Positions 1 through 8,753 of a stretch of DNA of 64,000 nt are shown here, piece after piece. A program made the position numbers and the translations under genes. The notes beneath the pieces were generated by a model. That model was not told the DNA's origin and searched no databases. It worked only from the letters and a program-made list of their open reading frames with translations. The stretch comes from Oscillospiraceae bacterium (GTDB lineage Bacteria; Bacillota; Clostridia; Oscillospirales; Ruminococcaceae): the NCBI GenBank assembly GCA_017505635.1, contig JAFVOU010000046.1, forward strand, positions 100,686-164,685. The letters run 5' to 3'. The first letter of the stretch is position 1; every line of letters starts with the position of its first letter.

Positions 1-608
1 TGTTTAATATTTGTGCTTTTAGTATTGTCTCTTCCCTCTTCGCTGTGTTTAATCTGTGTTTCAAAGATTGCGGCAACAAGGAAGGTTGCGCTGTTAAACA
101 GAAACAGCGGTGCAAGTGTGCCCAATGCATTGTAAACCGCTGCGGCTACAGGTGTCATAAAAGATGCCAGCGGCATAAGCATACTGGAAATTGAATAAGC
201 CTTGCGGAAATTGCCCTTGCTGATAAGGTTTGGATAAAAACTTTCGTAGGCAACGGTGTATATGCCGTCGATGCTGCCTATAAGCAGACACACCGCTAAC
301 ATTACAACAAAGTTAAAGTGGTCCGCATTAAGTGCAAGGAATATAAACAGATATATGGTTGCCGAGATAAAGTCCAGCGTATAGATTATTTTACGGCGGG
401 GAAAGCGGTCAACGATAGGGCCTGCCATAAGCGGTGCAATAATTTTTGGCATATTGTAAAATACCATAAACAATGAATACAGAAATGTGGAATTTGTTTT
501 TTCCAGTACCAGCAGACCTATGGCAAAGCCTGACACCATATTGCCAAGCATTGATATTGCCGAACCTATGGTTATTATAGTAAAATTTTTAGTCCACAAT
601 TTTTGCAA
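1..608 (-). CDS. MFS transporter, N-terminal part (cut by window edge)
   Basis: The minus strand is open from about 608 to the left edge and encodes alternating hydrophobic segments typical of the first half of a major facilitator transporter. The loop reading GPIVDRFPRRK matches the conserved MFS loop 2-3 signature. About 202 residues are visible and the C-terminal half lies outside. There is no ATG near the front. An in-frame stop just upstream leaves TTG at 608 (or TTG at 599) as the start, and a GGAAGAAGG ribosome site lies about 8 bases before the 608 codon. Substrate cannot be told; drug or metabolite export is the usual role. Confidence 0.8.
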   Translation of the reverse strand, partial: MQKLWTKNFTIITIGSAISMLGNMVSGFAIGLLVLEKTNSTFLYSLFMVFYNMPKIIAPLMAGPIVDRFPRRKIIYTLDFISATIYLFIFLALNADHFNFVVMLAVCLLIGSIDGIYTVAYESFYPNLISKGNFRKAYSISSMLMPLASFMTPVAAAVYNALGTLAPLFLFNSATFLVAAIFETQIKHSEEGRDNTKSTNIK

Positions 609-695
609 AACAGTCGCCTTCTTCCATTTTTATGTACCCAATTTATCATACTCCGAATTTATTAAATTGTAAACAATCTTAAACTAAAATAAAAC

Positions 696-719
696 GGCCG
701 TGTACACAAGTACACGGCC
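696..719 (-). terminator. Terminator of the SNF transporter gene
   Basis: A perfect 10-bp stem (GGCCGTGTAC) with a 4-base loop is followed on the minus strand by GTTTTATTTT. It lies just past the transporter stop codon. Confidence 0.8.
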
Positions 720-734
720 TGTTGCTTTTTTCAA

Positions 735-2078
735 TTAAAACATGCTGATAACGTTTGTTACCATAACGATAAGGATAAGCACTGGTGCTACAAATTTGAT
801 AGCAAAGCTGAAGAAGCTTTTTGCTTTTACGCTGAATGTGCCATTCTGTTCGATTTCGTCATAAACGAATTTTGGTTTGAGAATCCAGCCTGCAAGGATA
901 ACAATTACCAATGCGCCGATTGTCATACCGATATATTCGCCAAGGAAGTCGTAGAAGTCAAGGAAGCCCATACCAAGAATTGTAACGTGGCTGAGTTTGC
1001 CAAAGCTGAGTGCTACAGGGATACCGAGCAATGTGATTGCTGCACCTGTTGCAACAGCTGCTGTTTTACGGCTCATTTTTGTCTGTTCGCTGAGAACGGA
1101 TGTTGTAACTTCAAGCATAGAGATAGAGCTTGTAAGTGCAGCGAAAAGAACAAGAAGGAAGAAGATAAAACCAAATACGTTGCCCATACCCATTTCGTTA
1201 AATACGCTTGGGAGTGTGATAAACATAAGGGATGGACCTGCATCCGGTGCAAGACCAAGAGCAAATACTGCAGGGAAGATTGCGATACCGGAAAGGATAG
1301 CTGCCATTGTATCCATAAGTGGAATGATAATAGCATTGGACTGGATGTTGTCGCTGTCTTTAAGGTAAGAACCGTATGTAAGCATTGTACCTACACCCAA
1401 AGAACAGGAGAAGAACATCTGGGAAAGTGCAAGACCAAGTGTTTTTGGTGTGAGTTTTGTGATGTCAGGTTTGAAAAGGAATTCAAAACCTGCTGCTGCG
1501 CCAGGCAGTGTAACAGAACGGATGATAATGATAATAAGACAAACAAACAGTGCAGGCATCATAAATTTTGATGCTTTTTCAATACCGCCTGCAACACCCT
1601 TTGTAACAATAAAGATTGTTGCTGCCATAAACAATACAAAAAAGATAATGCCAAGATATGGACTTGCTGTAAATGCACCGAAATATTCACCAGGTGCTGC
1701 AATAGCATTTGCACTGCCGAAAAGTGCTTTTGCGTACTGGAGTGTGTAGTTGATAATCCAGCCACCCAGAACAGCATAGAAGCCGAGAATAAGTGAAACT
1801 GCAACAACACTGATATAACCTGCAAAGCCGAAGCGTTTGTCAAGTGTTTTATAAATTGTAACTACATTGGCTTTAACTTTTCTGCCCAGTGCAAATTCGC
1901 ACATCATAACAGGAATACCAACCAATGCAACAAAGATAAGGTATGCAACGATAAATGCAAAACCGCCGCCCATACCTGCTTTGTAAGGGAAGCCCCAAAG
2001 GTTACCAAGACCAACTGCGGAACCTACGGAAGCCATAATGAAGCCAAATTTGCTGGCAAACTGTCCCCTTTTTTCCAT
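735..2078 (-). CDS. Sodium-dependent transporter, SNF family
   Basis: This 447-residue protein has about 11 membrane segments. Its N-terminus carries the SNF (neurotransmitter:sodium symporter) signature, ASVGSAVGLGNLWGFPY, the equivalent of the LeuT segment 1 unwound region that binds Na+ and substrate. Length and the ending after segment 11 fit the bacterial 11-segment branch (TnaT/MhsT-like), which moves amino acids or related compounds. A GGAGGAAAG ribosome site precedes ATG. It stands alone between two terminators, so it is monocistronic. The exact substrate cannot be inferred. Confidence 0.92.
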   Translation of the reverse strand: MEKRGQFASKFGFIMASVGSAVGLGNLWGFPYKAGMGGGFAFIVAYLIFVALVGIPVMMCEFALGRKVKANVVTIYKTLDKRFGFAGYISVVAVSLILGFYAVLGGWIINYTLQYAKALFGSANAIAAPGEYFGAFTASPYLGIIFFVLFMAATIFIVTKGVAGGIEKASKFMMPALFVCLIIIIIRSVTLPGAAAGFEFLFKPDITKLTPKTLGLALSQMFFSCSLGVGTMLTYGSYLKDSDNIQSNAIIIPLMDTMAAILSGIAIFPAVFALGLAPDAGPSLMFITLPSVFNEMGMGNVFGFIFFLLVLFAALTSSISMLEVTTSVLSEQTKMSRKTAAVATGAAITLLGIPVALSFGKLSHVTILGMGFLDFYDFLGEYIGMTIGALVIVILAGWILKPKFVYDEIEQNGTFSVKAKSFFSFAIKFVAPVLILIVMVTNVISMF

Positions 2079-2090
2079 ACTTTCCTCCTA

Positions 2091-2136
2091 TTGCAGACAT
2101 CAAATTTTGTATATTTGTATAAATATTCGTCTGCAA
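2091..2136 (-). promoter_or_regulatory. Stem-loop in the SNF gene leader beside the ribosome site
   Basis: TTGCAGAC and GTCTGCAA form a perfect 8-bp inverted repeat across 30 AT-rich bases. In the mRNA sense the 3' arm ends two bases before the GGAGG ribosome site, so the stem could affect translation, or the DNA could be a protein site. The sequence does not decide between these. Confidence 0.4.
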
Positions 2137-2220
2137 CTAATTTTTATTTTATTTTTATACAAATATATGCTATATATATTACCACAAAGACAATACAATT
2201 TCAATACATATTCAATATAA

Positions 2221-2256
2221 AAACACTCCCTTATGCAAAGCTAAGAGAGTGTTTTT
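2221..2256 (-). terminator. Terminator of cysS
   Basis: AAAACACTC pairs with GAGTGTTTT, extended inside by CTTA/TAAG across one mismatch. On the minus strand the stem runs into a T-rich tail. It lies 20 bases beyond the cysS stop. Confidence 0.75.
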
Positions 2257-2276
2257 ACAGTTAGCTTATAAAATGA

Positions 2277-3668
2277 TTACTTTTTGATAATCTGTGGACC
2301 CTGTGGTGTGTCTTTTACTTCGTAGCCCATAGCTGCAAGCTCGTCACGGATCTGGTCAGCGCGTGCCCAGTTCTTTTCTTTTCTTACTGCTGTTCTTTCT
2401 TCTACGAGAGCTTTAACCTCTGCAGGGATTTCGTCCTTGTTGCGGTTATAAAGAATACCCAGAACTTCTGCCATTTCGTCAAATGCTTTTGCAGCATGTT
2501 CCAGAGCTGCTTTGGACTGTTCTTTGCCGTTTACGTTGATGAATGTAACAAGCTCAAACAGTTTGGAAAGTGCATCAGCTGTGTTGAGGTCGTCGTCCAT
2601 AACAGCGATAAATTCTGCAACAAGTCTGTCTGCTTCAGCAACGATTTCATCTTTGCCTTCGCCTGCATGACCGATAAGGAAGTCAAGGTGTTCTCTTGCT
2701 GTGTAGAGACGTTCAAGGCTGGATTTGCACTGGTCGATGATTTCTCTTGTAAAGTTGAGCGGTGAACGGTAGTGTGCTGTAAGCAGGAAGTAACGGATAA
2801 CTTCGTAGCCAACCTGTTCTGCAATTTCTCTTACTGTAAAGAAGTTGTTGAGAGATTTGGACATTTTCTGGTTGTCAACGTTAAGGAATGCGTTGTGCAT
2901 CCAGTAGTGGCTGAATTCGCATCCGTTTGCACATTCACTCTGTGCAATTTCGTTTTCGTGGTGTGGGAAGATAAGGTCTTCGCCACCACAGTGAAGGTCG
3001 ATTTTATCGCCGAGGTGTTTTTTGCTCATTGCGGAACATTCGATGTGCCAGCCAGGACGGCCTTCGCTGAATGGGGATTCCCATTTTGGTTCGCCCGGTT
3101 TGGAAGCTTTCCACAAAGCAAAGTCTGCAGGGCTTTCCTTGATATCGTCAACAGCAATTCTTGCGCCGCTTTCAAGTTCTTCCAGCGGGTTGTGGCTGAG
3201 TTTGCCGTATTCGCTGAATGAGTGCACACGGAAGTATACGTCACCGTTGTCAACACGGTATGCGTGACCTTTGTCGATAAGTGTCTGAACGATATCGATG
3301 ATTTCCGGAATTGTGTCGGAAACTCTTGGGCGGCTTGTTGCAGGTTTTACGTTGAGGCCTTTAAGGTCTGTGTAGTATTCGTTTTCGTATTTTCTTGCAA
3401 CAGCTTCGAATGTTGTGCCATCTTCGTTTGCTTTTTTGATGATTTTGTCGTCAATATCTGTGATATTGGAAACATAGTTTACGTTGTTGCCGCGGTATTC
3501 AAGATATCTGCGGAGTGTATCAAAGATAACTGCAGGACGTGCGTTGCCGATGTGAACAAAGTTGTAAACTGTAGGACCGCAAACATAGATTTTGTATTCG
3601 CCTTCAACCTGAGGGATAAATTCTTCTTTTTTGCGTGTAAGTGTGTTGAAAATCTTCATGTGAGCCAT
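2277..3668 (-). CDS. cysS: Cysteinyl-tRNA synthetase
   Basis: This 463-residue class I synthetase charges tRNA-Cys. It shows the HIGH-type motif as HIGN inside the CGPTVYNFVHIGNARP block, the zinc-site segments WHIECS and HHENEIAQSE, and KMSKS near residue 260. The frame is open for another 72 codons upstream, but that stretch is the T-box terminator and leader. The real start is the ATG at 3668, preceded by AGGAGA at good spacing and opening MAHMKIFNTLTRK. It is transcribed alone under its leader. Confidence 0.97.
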   Translation of the reverse strand: MAHMKIFNTLTRKKEEFIPQVEGEYKIYVCGPTVYNFVHIGNARPAVIFDTLRRYLEYRGNNVNYVSNITDIDDKIIKKANEDGTTFEAVARKYENEYYTDLKGLNVKPATSRPRVSDTIPEIIDIVQTLIDKGHAYRVDNGDVYFRVHSFSEYGKLSHNPLEELESGARIAVDDIKESPADFALWKASKPGEPKWESPFSEGRPGWHIECSAMSKKHLGDKIDLHCGGEDLIFPHHENEIAQSECANGCEFSHYWMHNAFLNVDNQKMSKSLNNFFTVREIAEQVGYEVIRYFLLTAHYRSPLNFTREIIDQCKSSLERLYTAREHLDFLIGHAGEGKDEIVAEADRLVAEFIAVMDDDLNTADALSKLFELVTFINVNGKEQSKAALEHAAKAFDEMAEVLGILYNRNKDEIPAEVKALVEERTAVRKEKNWARADQIRDELAAMGYEVKDTPQGPQIIKK

Positions 3669-3780
3669 AGACTGTTCTCCTTTTACTTTTTTGATTTTAT
3701 ATTGATGCGTGTTATTTACAATAATAGTTTTAATAATACTGCCGTGAGCGAAACAGAAACAAAACACCATTTTCTGTAAA

Positions 3781-4026
3781 TAAAAAACGCCTTCATCTGT
3801 ATAAAAACAGACGAAGGCGATAATATACAAATTACCACGGTTCCACTTCGGTTTATAACTCGGGCTCCATATAACGGTGGACACCGCACAAGACTAATAT
3901 TCCAAAAAAGTTCGCCCTGTGTGCTTTCAAGTGCATTGGGCAGCTTATTGTCCTTAAGGCGCTTTCAGCGGGTCACGCCTATTCTCTGTCAAGGTTTTAC
4001 ACTGCTTACTATTCTTGATAATAACG
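3781..4026 (-). ncRNA. T-box leader of cysS (tRNA-Cys sensing)
   Basis: The leader between promoter and cysS carries the T-box core AAGTGGAACCGTGGTAA in the sense strand, close to the consensus that pairs with the free tRNA acceptor end. An upstream stem I region contains GAGAATAGGCG-like elements, and a terminator hairpin follows. A TGC cysteine codon followed by A, at 3934-3936, is the best specifier candidate. Family knowledge: uncharged tRNA-Cys stabilises the antiterminator and lets cysS be transcribed. The class is clear from sequence; the specifier position is inferred. Confidence 0.88.
3787..3819 (-). terminator. Regulated terminator of the cysS T-box
   Basis: CGCCTTCRTCTGT arms pair around a short loop and are followed in the sense strand by TTTTTTATTT. 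The 5' arm begins just after the T-box sequence, as expected for the alternative terminator/antiterminator fold. Confidence 0.85.
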
Positions 4027-4044
4027 CATTTCACATATACAAAT

Positions 4045-4073
4045 ATCTTATCAGCTATACACCTGTTTGTCAA
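4045..4073 (-). promoter_or_regulatory. Promoter of the cysS leader
   Basis: On the minus strand a consensus TTGACA (4068-4073), a 17-base spacer and TAAGAT (4045-4050) lie just upstream of the T-box leader, giving a transcript start near 4038. Confidence 0.8.
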
Positions 4074-4104
4074 CCGAAAACAACATTTATACATATCATA
4101 AACA

Positions 4105-4131
4105 AAACGGACAGATATAAAATCCGTCCGC
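4105..4131 (-). terminator. Terminator of the recA-recX-rimO-pgsA operon
   Basis: CGGACGGAT / AT-TGTCCG-type stem directly after the pgsA stop, followed on the minus strand by TTTTGTTT. The stem is imperfect inside, but position and tail fit. Confidence 0.65.
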
Positions 4132-4138
4132 TGAATTT

Positions 4139-4717
4139 TTATTTCGCATTTTTGATAAGGTCGATGTTAGGTATAATGTACTGCATACCGCTTACCACTG
4201 TAAGCACTGCCATAATCCACATAAGCCCGTTTGTAATAAGGTTCATCCATGCATATGTTTCGGCACCGATAACATCAATCGCAAACAGTGACATAGCAAG
4301 CAGTCCAAGCATACTTGCAGCCATCTGGAACACTGTTTTTGCCTTGCCCATCATACCAGCCGCAATAACCTTGCTGCCCGCAGGGTTTGCCGCCGCAATA
4401 AGACGGATGCCGCTTACTGCAAATTCTCTTGCAAGTACAACACAGATAACAACTTCGTGACAAAAGCCGTTGAGGCAAAGGTAGATAAGTGCAACTGTTG
4501 TAAGCAGCTTATCTGCCAGCGGGTCCATAAATTTGCCAAAGTCTGTTACCATATTGTATTTTCTTGCAATGCTGCCGTCCAGAAAATCGGTAAAGGAAGC
4601 AACTGCAAAAACTATAAGGCCGATAAGATAGCTGTATGGGTTATCAATATACATAAATACCATAAAAACAGGCACCAGCAAAAATCTTAAAAGAGTAAGC
4701 TTATTTGGTAAATTCAT
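4139..4717 (-). CDS. pgsA: CDP-diacylglycerol--glycerol-3-phosphate 3-phosphatidyltransferase
   Basis: This 192-residue membrane enzyme transfers the phosphatidyl group from CDP-diacylglycerol to glycerol-3-phosphate, the first committed step to phosphatidylglycerol and cardiolipin. The CDP-alcohol phosphotransferase signature DG-x2-AR-x8-G-x3-D-x3-D is complete, with DGSIAR followed by GKFMDPLAD. Four to five membrane segments surround it. It starts 12 bases after the rimO stop and is the last gene of the recA operon. The N-terminus MNLPNKLTLLR is typical of PgsA. Confidence 0.95.
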   Translation of the reverse strand: MNLPNKLTLLRFLLVPVFMVFMYIDNPYSYLIGLIVFAVASFTDFLDGSIARKYNMVTDFGKFMDPLADKLLTTVALIYLCLNGFCHEVVICVVLAREFAVSGIRLIAAANPAGSKVIAAGMMGKAKTVFQMAASMLGLLAMSLFAIDVIGAETYAWMNLITNGLMWIMAVLTVVSGMQYIIPNIDLIKNAK

Positions 4718-4729
4718 TTTAAATTCTCC

Positions 4730-6049
4730 TTAAACAAGTTCTGCATAAAGGTCATAGATATCACTCTGTACAACCTTTACAGTAACAATATCACCTACCA
4801 TTACGTCATAACCGCCGTCGATGTAAACCTCACCGTCAATTTCAGGTGCATCATATACACTGCGGCATATCCAGATGCCGTTTTCGCTGTCGAAATCATC
4901 AACAATAACGTCAATTTCCTTATCAACAAGTTTTGCCTGACAGTTCGCCATAATCTCTGTCTGCAGCATCATAATGCTGTCTGCACGCTGCTGACGGATT
5001 TCCACATCAACCTGATTTTCCATAGCTGCGGCAACTGTGCCGTCTTCTTCGGAATATGCAAAACAGCCAAGACGTTCAAACTTTGTTTCCTTTACAAATT
5101 CGTAAAGTTCATCAAATTCTTCCTGTGTTTCGCCAGGGTAACCTGTGATGAGTGTTGTGCGGATGGAAATGTGAGGAATTGCCCTGCGCAGTCTTGCAAC
5201 TGCATCCTTGATGATTGCTGTGCCGCCACGGCGGTTCATACTTTTAAGCACACGGTCATTGATGTGCTGGATTGGCATATCAAGGTATGGCACAACCTTT
5301 GGATTGTTTGCCATTTCTTCGATAACCGCATCGGACAGTCTTTCAGGATAAGCATACATAAGACGAATCCACTGAATGCCGTCAATTTTGCTGATTTCAT
5401 TTATAAGTGTATGTAATCTGCCTTCGCCGTATATATCTTCGCCGTATGCTGTGATATCCTGTGCCACAACGATAATTTCCTGCACGCCTTCTTCGGCAAG
5501 GAATTTTGCTTCCTCAACGCAGCTTTCAATTGCACGGCTGCGGTGCGGACCGCGTATCATAGGGATTGCACAGTAGTAACAGCCGTTGGAACAGCCTTCG
5601 GCAATTTTGAGATATGCATAATGTTTTGGTGTGGATATAATGCGCTTTGCGGTGATGTCAAGGTCTGTCTTTTTACCGTAACGGCAAACCCTGTCGCCTT
5701 TTACAACACTTTCCACAATGTCGCAGATATCGCCGTTGGAACCGATACCCACAACAGCATTTACTTCCGGAATATCATTGATAATTTCATCACGGTAACG
5801 TTCTGCAAGACAGCCTGTAACCACAATTTTAAGCTTTGGATTTTCAAGGCGTGCTTCCACTGCATTAAAGATGTTTTCGATAGCTTCTTCCTTTGCGCTT
5901 GTGATAAAGCCGCAGGTGTTGATAATGCAAACGTCTGCCTCGGTCATATCGGTTGTAGTTGTGTGACCTGCTTTAAGCAGCGCGTGTGCAAGTATATCCG
6001 CATCTACCTGGTTTTTTGGACAGCCAAGTGAAACTAAAGTTATAACCAT
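4730..6049 (-). CDS. rimO: Ribosomal protein S12 methylthiotransferase RimO
   Basis: This 439-residue radical-SAM enzyme adds a methylthio group to a conserved aspartate of ribosomal protein uS12. Domain order is the UPF0004 N-terminal domain with its three cluster cysteines (SLGCPKNQVD, NTCGFI, VTGCLAERY), the radical-SAM core with CSNGCYYC (C-x3-C-x2-C), then a C-terminal TRAM domain. The start of [16 protein letters not shown] is canonical. Its first codons overlap the end of recX by 10 bases, suggesting translational coupling. Confidence 0.95.
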   Translation of the reverse strand: MVITLVSLGCPKNQVDADILAHALLKAGHTTTTDMTEADVCIINTCGFITSAKEEAIENIFNAVEARLENPKLKIVVTGCLAERYRDEIINDIPEVNAVVGIGSNGDICDIVESVVKGDRVCRYGKKTDLDITAKRIISTPKHYAYLKIAEGCSNGCYYCAIPMIRGPHRSRAIESCVEEAKFLAEEGVQEIIVVAQDITAYGEDIYGEGRLHTLINEISKIDGIQWIRLMYAYPERLSDAVIEEMANNPKVVPYLDMPIQHINDRVLKSMNRRGGTAIIKDAVARLRRAIPHISIRTTLITGYPGETQEEFDELYEFVKETKFERLGCFAYSEEDGTVAAAMENQVDVEIRQQRADSIMMLQTEIMANCQAKLVDKEIDVIVDDFDSENGIWICRSVYDAPEIDGEVYIDGGYDVMVGDIVTVKVVQSDIYDLYAELV

Positions 6050-6675
6050 TGATTTTCATCCTCTGTTTCAATATTTAAAGTTTTCAAAGCAGCGCAGATT
6101 TCACCGTAACGGAAGCCCTTTCGCATTAAAGCTGCAATAACCTTTTGCGGGTCATCCAGCTTTGTGCGGTATTTTGTCTGCAACAGATGCAGCAGGTTTT
6201 CAGTTTGTGTATCCTCGCTGTAGTTTTCTATACAACATTCTATTATATCTTTATTTATACCCAATGTCAAAAGTTTGAGCCTTGTTTCACCCAAAGAACA
6301 CTTTTTTACGGTGATAAGATACTCTGCCTTTGCCCTGCAGTATTCTTCGTCATTAATCAGACCCAGTTCTTCCATTCTGTCGCAGGCGGCAGATGCACAT
6401 TCGCTGTCAAAGCTTTTGCAAAGTTTATCGTACAGTTCCTTTCGGCTGTGGCTGCGGTAAGACAAAAGATTATACGCCTTCTGCACTGCCTTGTTTGTGC
6501 TGCTTTTCCCGTAAAGCAAAGCAAGCTCCTGCTGTGTAAAGCAAGAGCCTATTTCTATTTTTTCCTGTATAAGCATTAAATCGTCCACCGAAAACAGAAA
6601 CCCGTTATCGCAAAAAAGGGCATTGAAGCCCTTTTTTGTTTTTGTTATATCGGTGATTATTATACTATTCAACAT
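6040..6675 (-). CDS. recX: Regulatory protein RecX
   Basis: This 211-residue helical protein belongs to the RecX family, which binds RecA filaments and usually limits recombinase activity. Three-helix repeats are visible, including [18 protein letters not shown] and [12 protein letters not shown] segments that match the RecX pattern, and the length is typical of Firmicutes. It overlaps recA by 11 bases at its start and rimO by 10 at its end, so the three genes should be co-expressed. The N-terminal 50 residues form the extra domain seen in Gram-positive RecX. Confidence 0.9.
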   Translation of the reverse strand: MLNSIIITDITKTKKGFNALFCDNGFLFSVDDLMLIQEKIEIGSCFTQQELALLYGKSSTNKAVQKAYNLLSYRSHSRKELYDKLCKSFDSECASAACDRMEELGLINDEEYCRAKAEYLITVKKCSLGETRLKLLTLGINKDIIECCIENYSEDTQTENLLHLLQTKYRTKLDDPQKVIAALMRKGFRYGEICAALKTLNIETEDENQWL

Positions 6676-7813
6676 CTATGTCAATGTTTGCACTGCGTCT
6701 TCTTGGAGCAGGCTTTTCCTCACTGATTTCTACATCTTCGCTTGCTTCAGCTTTTTTTGCTGCAGCAAATTTGTTCATAGTTTTCTGTGTTGCTTCGCTG
6801 AGTTTTGCAAAAACCTTTTCTTCAACTTCTTTTGCAAATTCAGGTTCGTTCATAAACAGTTCCTTGATATTGTCGCGGCCCTGACCAAGACGGCGGTCAC
6901 CATAGCTGAACCATGAACCTGATTTTGTGATGATGCCCATATTTACGCCGATATCAAGAATTTCGCCCACTTTGGAGATACCCTGACCGAAGATGATGTC
7001 AAATTCTGCTTCTTTGAACGGAGGGGCAACCTTGTTTTTAACAACCTTTGCTCTTGTGCGGTTACCCACAAATTCGCCGCCGTTTTTGATTGTTTCGATT
7101 CTTCTTACGTCAATACGCACGGAAGAATAATATTTAAGTGCACGGCCGCCCGGTGTTGTTTCAGGGTTGCCATACATAACGCCAACCTTTTCACGCAGCT
7201 GGTTGATAAACACAACGATTGTGTTTGTTTTGCCGATAGAGCCTGTGAGTTTGCGCAGTGCCTGGCTCATAAGTCTTGCCTGCAGACCAACGTGGCTGTC
7301 GCCCATTTCGCCTTCGATTTCTGCTCTTGGCACCATTGCAGCAACAGAGTCAACTACAATAACATCGATAGCGCCGGAACGCACCAGAGCTTCGCAGATT
7401 TCCATTGCCTGTTCGCCTGTATCAGGCTGGGAAACAAGGAGAGAATCAATATCCACACCCAGCGCACCTGCATAGATAGGGTCAAGGGCATGTTCAACGT
7501 CAATAAATGCTGCTGTGCCCCCTGCTTTCTGTGCTTCGGCTGCAATGTGGAGAGCGATTGTTGTTTTACCGCTGGATTCCGGCCCGTAGATTTCTACAAT
7601 TCTGCCTTTAGGCACACCGCCTATACCAAGTGCAACGTCAAGTGACAGTGAACCTGTGGAAATTTTGTCCACATTCATTGTAACGTTTTCGCCAAGGCGC
7701 ATAATTGCACCTTTGCCAAACTGTTTTTCTATATTTGCAAGGGCTGTTGCCAGAGCCTTTTCTTTGTCTGATGCAACCGCTGCAGATGCCATTGGTTTTT
7801 TAGCCTGTGCCAT
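6665..7813 (-). CDS. recA: Recombinase RecA
   Basis: This 382-residue protein catalyses homologous strand exchange and drives the SOS response. The Walker A motif GPESSGKTT, the Walker B region [20 protein letters not shown], the L1/L2 DNA-binding loops ([28 protein letters not shown]) and the KAPF-type C-terminal region are in order. The acidic tail [10 protein letters not shown] and a basic RRR stretch are ordinary variation. A GGAGAAA ribosome site precedes ATG. It heads the recA-recX-rimO-pgsA operon with its own promoter and a palindrome over the transcript start. Confidence 0.98.
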   Translation of the reverse strand: MAQAKKPMASAAVASDKEKALATALANIEKQFGKGAIMRLGENVTMNVDKISTGSLSLDVALGIGGVPKGRIVEIYGPESSGKTTIALHIAAEAQKAGGTAAFIDVEHALDPIYAGALGVDIDSLLVSQPDTGEQAMEICEALVRSGAIDVIVVDSVAAMVPRAEIEGEMGDSHVGLQARLMSQALRKLTGSIGKTNTIVVFINQLREKVGVMYGNPETTPGGRALKYYSSVRIDVRRIETIKNGGEFVGNRTRAKVVKNKVAPPFKEAEFDIIFGQGISKVGEILDIGVNMGIITKSGSWFSYGDRRLGQGRDNIKELFMNEPEFAKEVEEKVFAKLSEATQKTMNKFAAAKKAEASEDVEISEEKPAPRRRSANIDIDVE

Positions 7814-7838
7814 CGTGTTTCTCCTTTATATAAATCAA

Positions 7839-7861
7839 TTTAACAACTATTGGTTGTTAAA
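7839..7861. promoter_or_regulatory. Perfect palindrome over the recA transcription start
   Basis: TTTAACAAC, five bases, then GTTGTTAAA: nine perfect base pairs of dyad symmetry, immediately after the recA -10 box. The position is that of a repressor operator. It does not match the Firmicute LexA box GAAC-N4-GTTC, so any regulator here is inferred, and it could be a divergent SOS box or another protein's site. Confidence 0.6.
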
Positions 7862-7862
7862 T

Positions 7863-7891
7863 ATATTATCACACATTAAATAAAACTGCAA
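7863..7891 (-). promoter_or_regulatory. Promoter of recA
   Basis: On the minus strand TTGCAG (7886-7891), 17 bases and TAATAT (7863-7868) place the start near 7856, inside the palindrome at 7839-7861. Confidence 0.7.
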
Positions 7892-7916
7892 TAGATAATT
7901 GAAAAATTTTCCAAAA

Positions 7917-8753
7917 TTATTGTTTTTGTGCCACAACACCGCGTGGGTTGCCGCCAAAATCTATAATTTCTTTTATTATATTATATCCTGCCTGTACAAG
8001 AATATTTCTGACCGCAGTCTGCTGGTCAAAACCGTATTCAAAAACAAGATAACCTTTGTCTTTCAGCACAGCTTTGTACTCCTGTGCTATATGACGGTAA
8101 AAAAGCAAACCGTCTTCTTCGGCAAAAAGTGCCATTTCCGGCTCGTGGTTTACCTCTGTCTGCAGTCTGCCCCTTAAATCGGGGTGAATATACGGCGGGT
8201 TTGAAACGATAACATCTATGCTGTTTTTTTCCAGCTGTTTATCCAGTGCAAGCACATCAGCCTGCAAAGGTGTTACATCGAGTGATGTATATCCGATATT
8301 TTTCACAAGATATTTATATGCTTCATCTGATTTCTCCACCGCTGTAACATCAGCATGCGGGCAGTATTTTTTTACCGCAAGGGCAATACAGCCGCTGCCG
8401 CTGCAAAGGTCAAGCACTTTTGGCTTTTCTGTGCTGTCAACCGCTTCAAAGGCCGCTTCGCACACGGTTTCGGTATCCTGACGGGGAACAAGCACACCTT
8501 CACCCACAAACAGTTCCATATCAAAAAAGTACCATCTGCCAAGAATGTACTGCAAAGGATAGCCTTCCCTGCGCTGCTGTGCATAATCCATAAGCCTTTT
8601 TGCGTCCTCTTCACATATATCCGCACCGAGCAACTCTATACGCTTTTTGCCAAGTACATATTCTATAAGCAGATTTGCCTCAAACTGCGGGTCACTGTTT
8701 TCGTTTTCCGCCATCAGGGCACACATCTGCCTGTAAAGTTCGTTTATCACCAT
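7917..8753 (-). CDS. prmC: Peptide chain release factor N5-glutamine methyltransferase
   Basis: This 278-residue SAM-dependent enzyme methylates the glutamine of the GGQ motif in release factors RF1 and RF2. The helical N-terminal domain is followed by a Rossmann fold with VLDLCSGSGCIALAV (SAM motif I) and the catalytic NPPY motif in IVSNPPYIHPDL. Length is standard. Its start overlaps the end of the yqhQ gene by 7 bases, tying it to the two-component operon upstream. No terminator was found after it, so some readthrough into recA is possible. Confidence 0.95.
   Translation of the reverse strand: MVINELYRQMCALMAENENSDPQFEANLLIEYVLGKKRIELLGADICEEDAKRLMDYAQQRREGYPLQYILGRWYFFDMELFVGEGVLVPRQDTETVCEAAFEAVDSTEKPKVLDLCSGSGCIALAVKKYCPHADVTAVEKSDEAYKYLVKNIGYTSLDVTPLQADVLALDKQLEKNSIDVIVSNPPYIHPDLRGRLQTEVNHEPEMALFAEEDGLLFYRHIAQEYKAVLKDKGYLVFEYGFDQQTAVRNILVQAGYNIIKEIIDFGGNPRGVVAQKQ

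Noticed and set aside
3669..3884. 72-codon upstream extension of cysS
   Set aside because: It reads through the T-box terminator and leader, and a good ribosome site sits at the ATG at 3668.
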